Source: Actinoallomurus iriomotensis (GTDB lineage: Bacteria; Actinomycetota; Actinomycetes; Streptosporangiales; Streptosporangiaceae). Taken from it: DNA of 64,000 bases. A program made the translations under genes and the position numbers. Shown one piece after another: positions 62,682-64,000 of this stretch (its first letter is position 1; each line of letters begins with the position of its first letter). Where the stretch lies: positions 501,204 through 565,203 of the forward strand of contig NZ_BSTJ01000006.1 in the NCBI RefSeq assembly GCF_030269445.1. The letters are read 5' to 3'. The notes beneath the pieces were generated by a model. That model ran no database searches. It worked only from the letters and a program-made list of their open reading frames with translations, and was not told the DNA's origin.

Positions 62682-63245
62682 TCAACCTTGGCAGCGAGCG
62701 CCCACTGATACGTGGACGGTGGCCGTCTCTTTCCCCGCGCGAATCTGCAAGGGCACACAGGCGGCCTCGTCCAGGGAGAATCCGCCAGGAAAGACCAGCC
62801 ACCGACCGGAAGCCGCGGGCGGTGCCGGGCAGGCCGGGATATGCAAATCGGTGCTCCACTCAGGGGCGTGATTGCCCCAGGCGATGGAGAGGCGGGTGGC
62901 CCAGCTCGTCGGCACGGTCAGGTCGCCCTCACGTCCCGCATGGATGAGAAGTGCGGTCTTGGCGAAGAGGCGATGGGGGCCAATGCCATCTGTCCTGCCG
63001 ACCTGCAGTGTCGACGTGATGTCCAGGCCTACCACGTCGAGAATGCCACGCTGCGGTCCGGTCGGTGACGACACCATGTCGATCGGACCAGAGCAGTCGA
63101 GATTGACCTGCCCCGGTGGCGCGGCGCCGCTGCCCGACGCGGCCGCTGCGCGCCCGCTGGGCGATACCGTGGGGTTCACCTTCCCCGTACACGCGGCTCC
63201 GGAGCACAAGGCGATCATCACGGCGACCTGAAGGACGGTCCGCAT
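62682..63245 (-). CDS. hypothetical lipoprotein
   Basis: A 187-residue exported protein. MRTVLQVAVMIALCSGAACT is a lipoprotein signal (SGAAC lipobox), then a Ser/Ala/Gly-rich linker and a ~140-residue domain (GILDVVGLDITSTLQVGRTD, RLSIAWGNHAPEWSTDLHIP, FSLDEAACVPLQIRAGKE). AGGG lies 5-6 nt before the ATG. No family recognised. It ends near a short intergenic stretch before the HxlR relic. Confidence 0.7.
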   Translation of the reverse strand: MRTVLQVAVMIALCSGAACTGKVNPTVSPSGRAAAASGSGAAPPGQVNLDCSGPIDMVSSPTGPQRGILDVVGLDITSTLQVGRTDGIGPHRLFAKTALLIHAGREGDLTVPTSWATRLSIAWGNHAPEWSTDLHIPACPAPPAASGRWLVFPGGFSLDEAACVPLQIRAGKETATVHVSVGARCQG

Positions 63246-63328
63246 GGTGGCCCTCCCGCCGCTACGCCATCCGAGCCATTCGACACATGACTACACCGTC
63301 GTCCCGCGCGAACGCGCTCATCTTCCCA

Positions 63329-63432
63329 AGACCGCGCGCTCGGCCCAGCCGTCCGTTTGGGCCGGCTGTCACCGACTGAGCGAGCAGGGCGGTACCGACC
63401 AGCCAGCCGAGAACCATTATCCCGCAGCCGTT
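63329..63432 (-). pseudogene. fragments of duplicated genes, incl. DUF3995-like piece
   Basis: Bases 63379-63432 match 60906-60966 of the DUF3995-like gene, reading GIMVLGWLVGTALLAQ on the minus strand against GMVVLGWLVGTVLLAR. Bases 63329-63373 match 58386-58430. Surrounding sequence is unrelated, so these are short relics of genes represented elsewhere in the island. Confidence 0.65.
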
Positions 63433-63581
63433 CCTGCGCCGGCTGCGGGAGCAGGTGTTCGGGTAGGCAACCGGAATTCGGGAGGCCCTCATGGACGTGG
63501 GTCGGGAGACGGCTGAGCCCTTCCACAAGATGTCGACAATCTCTTATTTCGGCCGGACGTCTTTTCCGGGTGAGAACATCG

Positions 63582-63860
63582 ATGTTCGGCTTCGGCCTGG
63601 TCTTTTTCGTCGTGTTGGGCGCCTCCGCCTGCGGAGGTGACGGTGGGGAGAAGGCTGCTGAGAACACGCCTCCGACCACGATCGCACCCCGGACGAGCGC
63701 CGCGACCGGTCCGTCCGCCGACGAGAAGGTCGTCTATCACGACGCGGTCGTCGGCAACGACGTGACGGTGAGGACTTCTTCCTGCGGAGCTGCAAGCAGG
63801 TGCCGCGGAAGTAGCGCCGGTACCCGGCGGCCGTGCCAGAGGTACCCGCGACGTACCTGA
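63582..63860 (+). CDS. small lipoprotein, probably frameshifted near its end
   Basis: MFGFGLVFFVVLGASACGGD is a lipoprotein signal (GASAC), followed by a Thr/Pro-rich linker and VVYHDAVVGNDVTVR. After that the frame loses GC-rich third positions, whereas the frame starting at GAC 63773 reads DFFLRSCKQVPRK and stops at 63814 with every third position G or C. The gene probably ended there before a frameshift around 63766-63772. GTG 63570 is an alternative start. Function unknown. Confidence 0.55.
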   Translation: MFGFGLVFFVVLGASACGGDGGEKAAENTPPTTIAPRTSAATGPSADEKVVYHDAVVGNDVTVRTSSCGAASRCRGSSAGTRRPCQRYPRRT

Positions 63861-64000
63861 GTCCCAGGGTCTGTCCGGCGGATCATGCTGGTCGGCCCAC
63901 CGGGCTGAATCGCTGTATCGACCCGCCGGGCAAGGAGCTGGGTGAAGCAGGTTGAGGCCGTCGATAAATCCCTCGACATGGGCCGCGGTGATCGGGGACG
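63861..64000. other. window end, no gene supported
   Basis: 140 bp. On the minus strand AAHVEGFIDGLNLL vaguely recalls the C-terminal part of some transposases, but it is too short to call. Confidence 0.3.

Noticed and set aside
63861-64000. Possible transposase C-terminal remnant on the minus strand
   Set aside because: Only about 14 residues are suggestive; too short to support.

Overview
The window is very GC-rich apart from one cassette. It uses many GTG/TTG starts and ATGA start-stop overlaps, and carries SmpB, an FtsEX pair, ECF sigma factors and large families of TetR/AraC/HAD/SDR proteins. This fits a filamentous actinomycete. The tmRNA tag ANSKRTQFALAA closely resembles the tag I recall for Thermobifida, and the gene mix suggests Streptosporangiales or Thermomonosporaceae (inference). 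Many genes have no Shine-Dalgarno but carry a TANNNT-like -10 box 6-8 nt before the start codon, as expected for leaderless mRNAs.

Layout. 1-2877: end of an ABC-2 export operon; one permease has a large extracytoplasmic insert. 2889-9238: small regulatory and metabolic genes (TetR with membrane protein, HD phosphohydrolase, secreted proteins, AraC with RibD-like reductase, an OmpR/His-kinase pair). 9530-13408: FtsL/DivIC-like protein, then a reverse ROK - M81 peptidase - CutC operon. 13709-19121: divergent oligopeptide ABC transporter. 19166-25735: HAD hydrolases, an ECF sigma with membrane partner, gene relics, and an ECF41 sigma factor sharing back-to-back ECF41-type promoters with an MFS exporter. 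25823-27451: pruA. 27573-28987: low-GC three-gene cassette resembling type VII secretion accessory or substrate genes. 29416-39558: HAD, FAD monooxygenase with TetR, MFS, amidase, methyltransferase relic, AraC, LysR, two SDRs, a phosphotransferase.

39683-47488: acetoacetyl-CoA synthetase, tryptophan 2,3-dioxygenase and a 1644-residue NAD-glutamate dehydrogenase, pointing to amino-acid and ketoacid catabolism. 47528-50169: Nudix gene and two convergent related lipoproteins. 50300-56668: conserved core block prfB - (Zn ribbon) - ftsE - ftsX - smpB - PBP-like lipoprotein - ssrA (tmRNA). The PBP has lost its catalytic motifs.

56669-64000: accessory zone directly downstream of ssrA. It holds a barstar-domain protein, a pentapeptide-repeat protein, a WD40 fragment, a DUF3995 membrane protein, a truncated HxlR regulator and lipoproteins, with three copies of a ~210-240 bp non-coding repeat between gene modules and several gene fragments. 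It looks like a recombination-prone island beside tmRNA, a common integration site, but I see no integrase or duplicated tmRNA 3' end inside the window.
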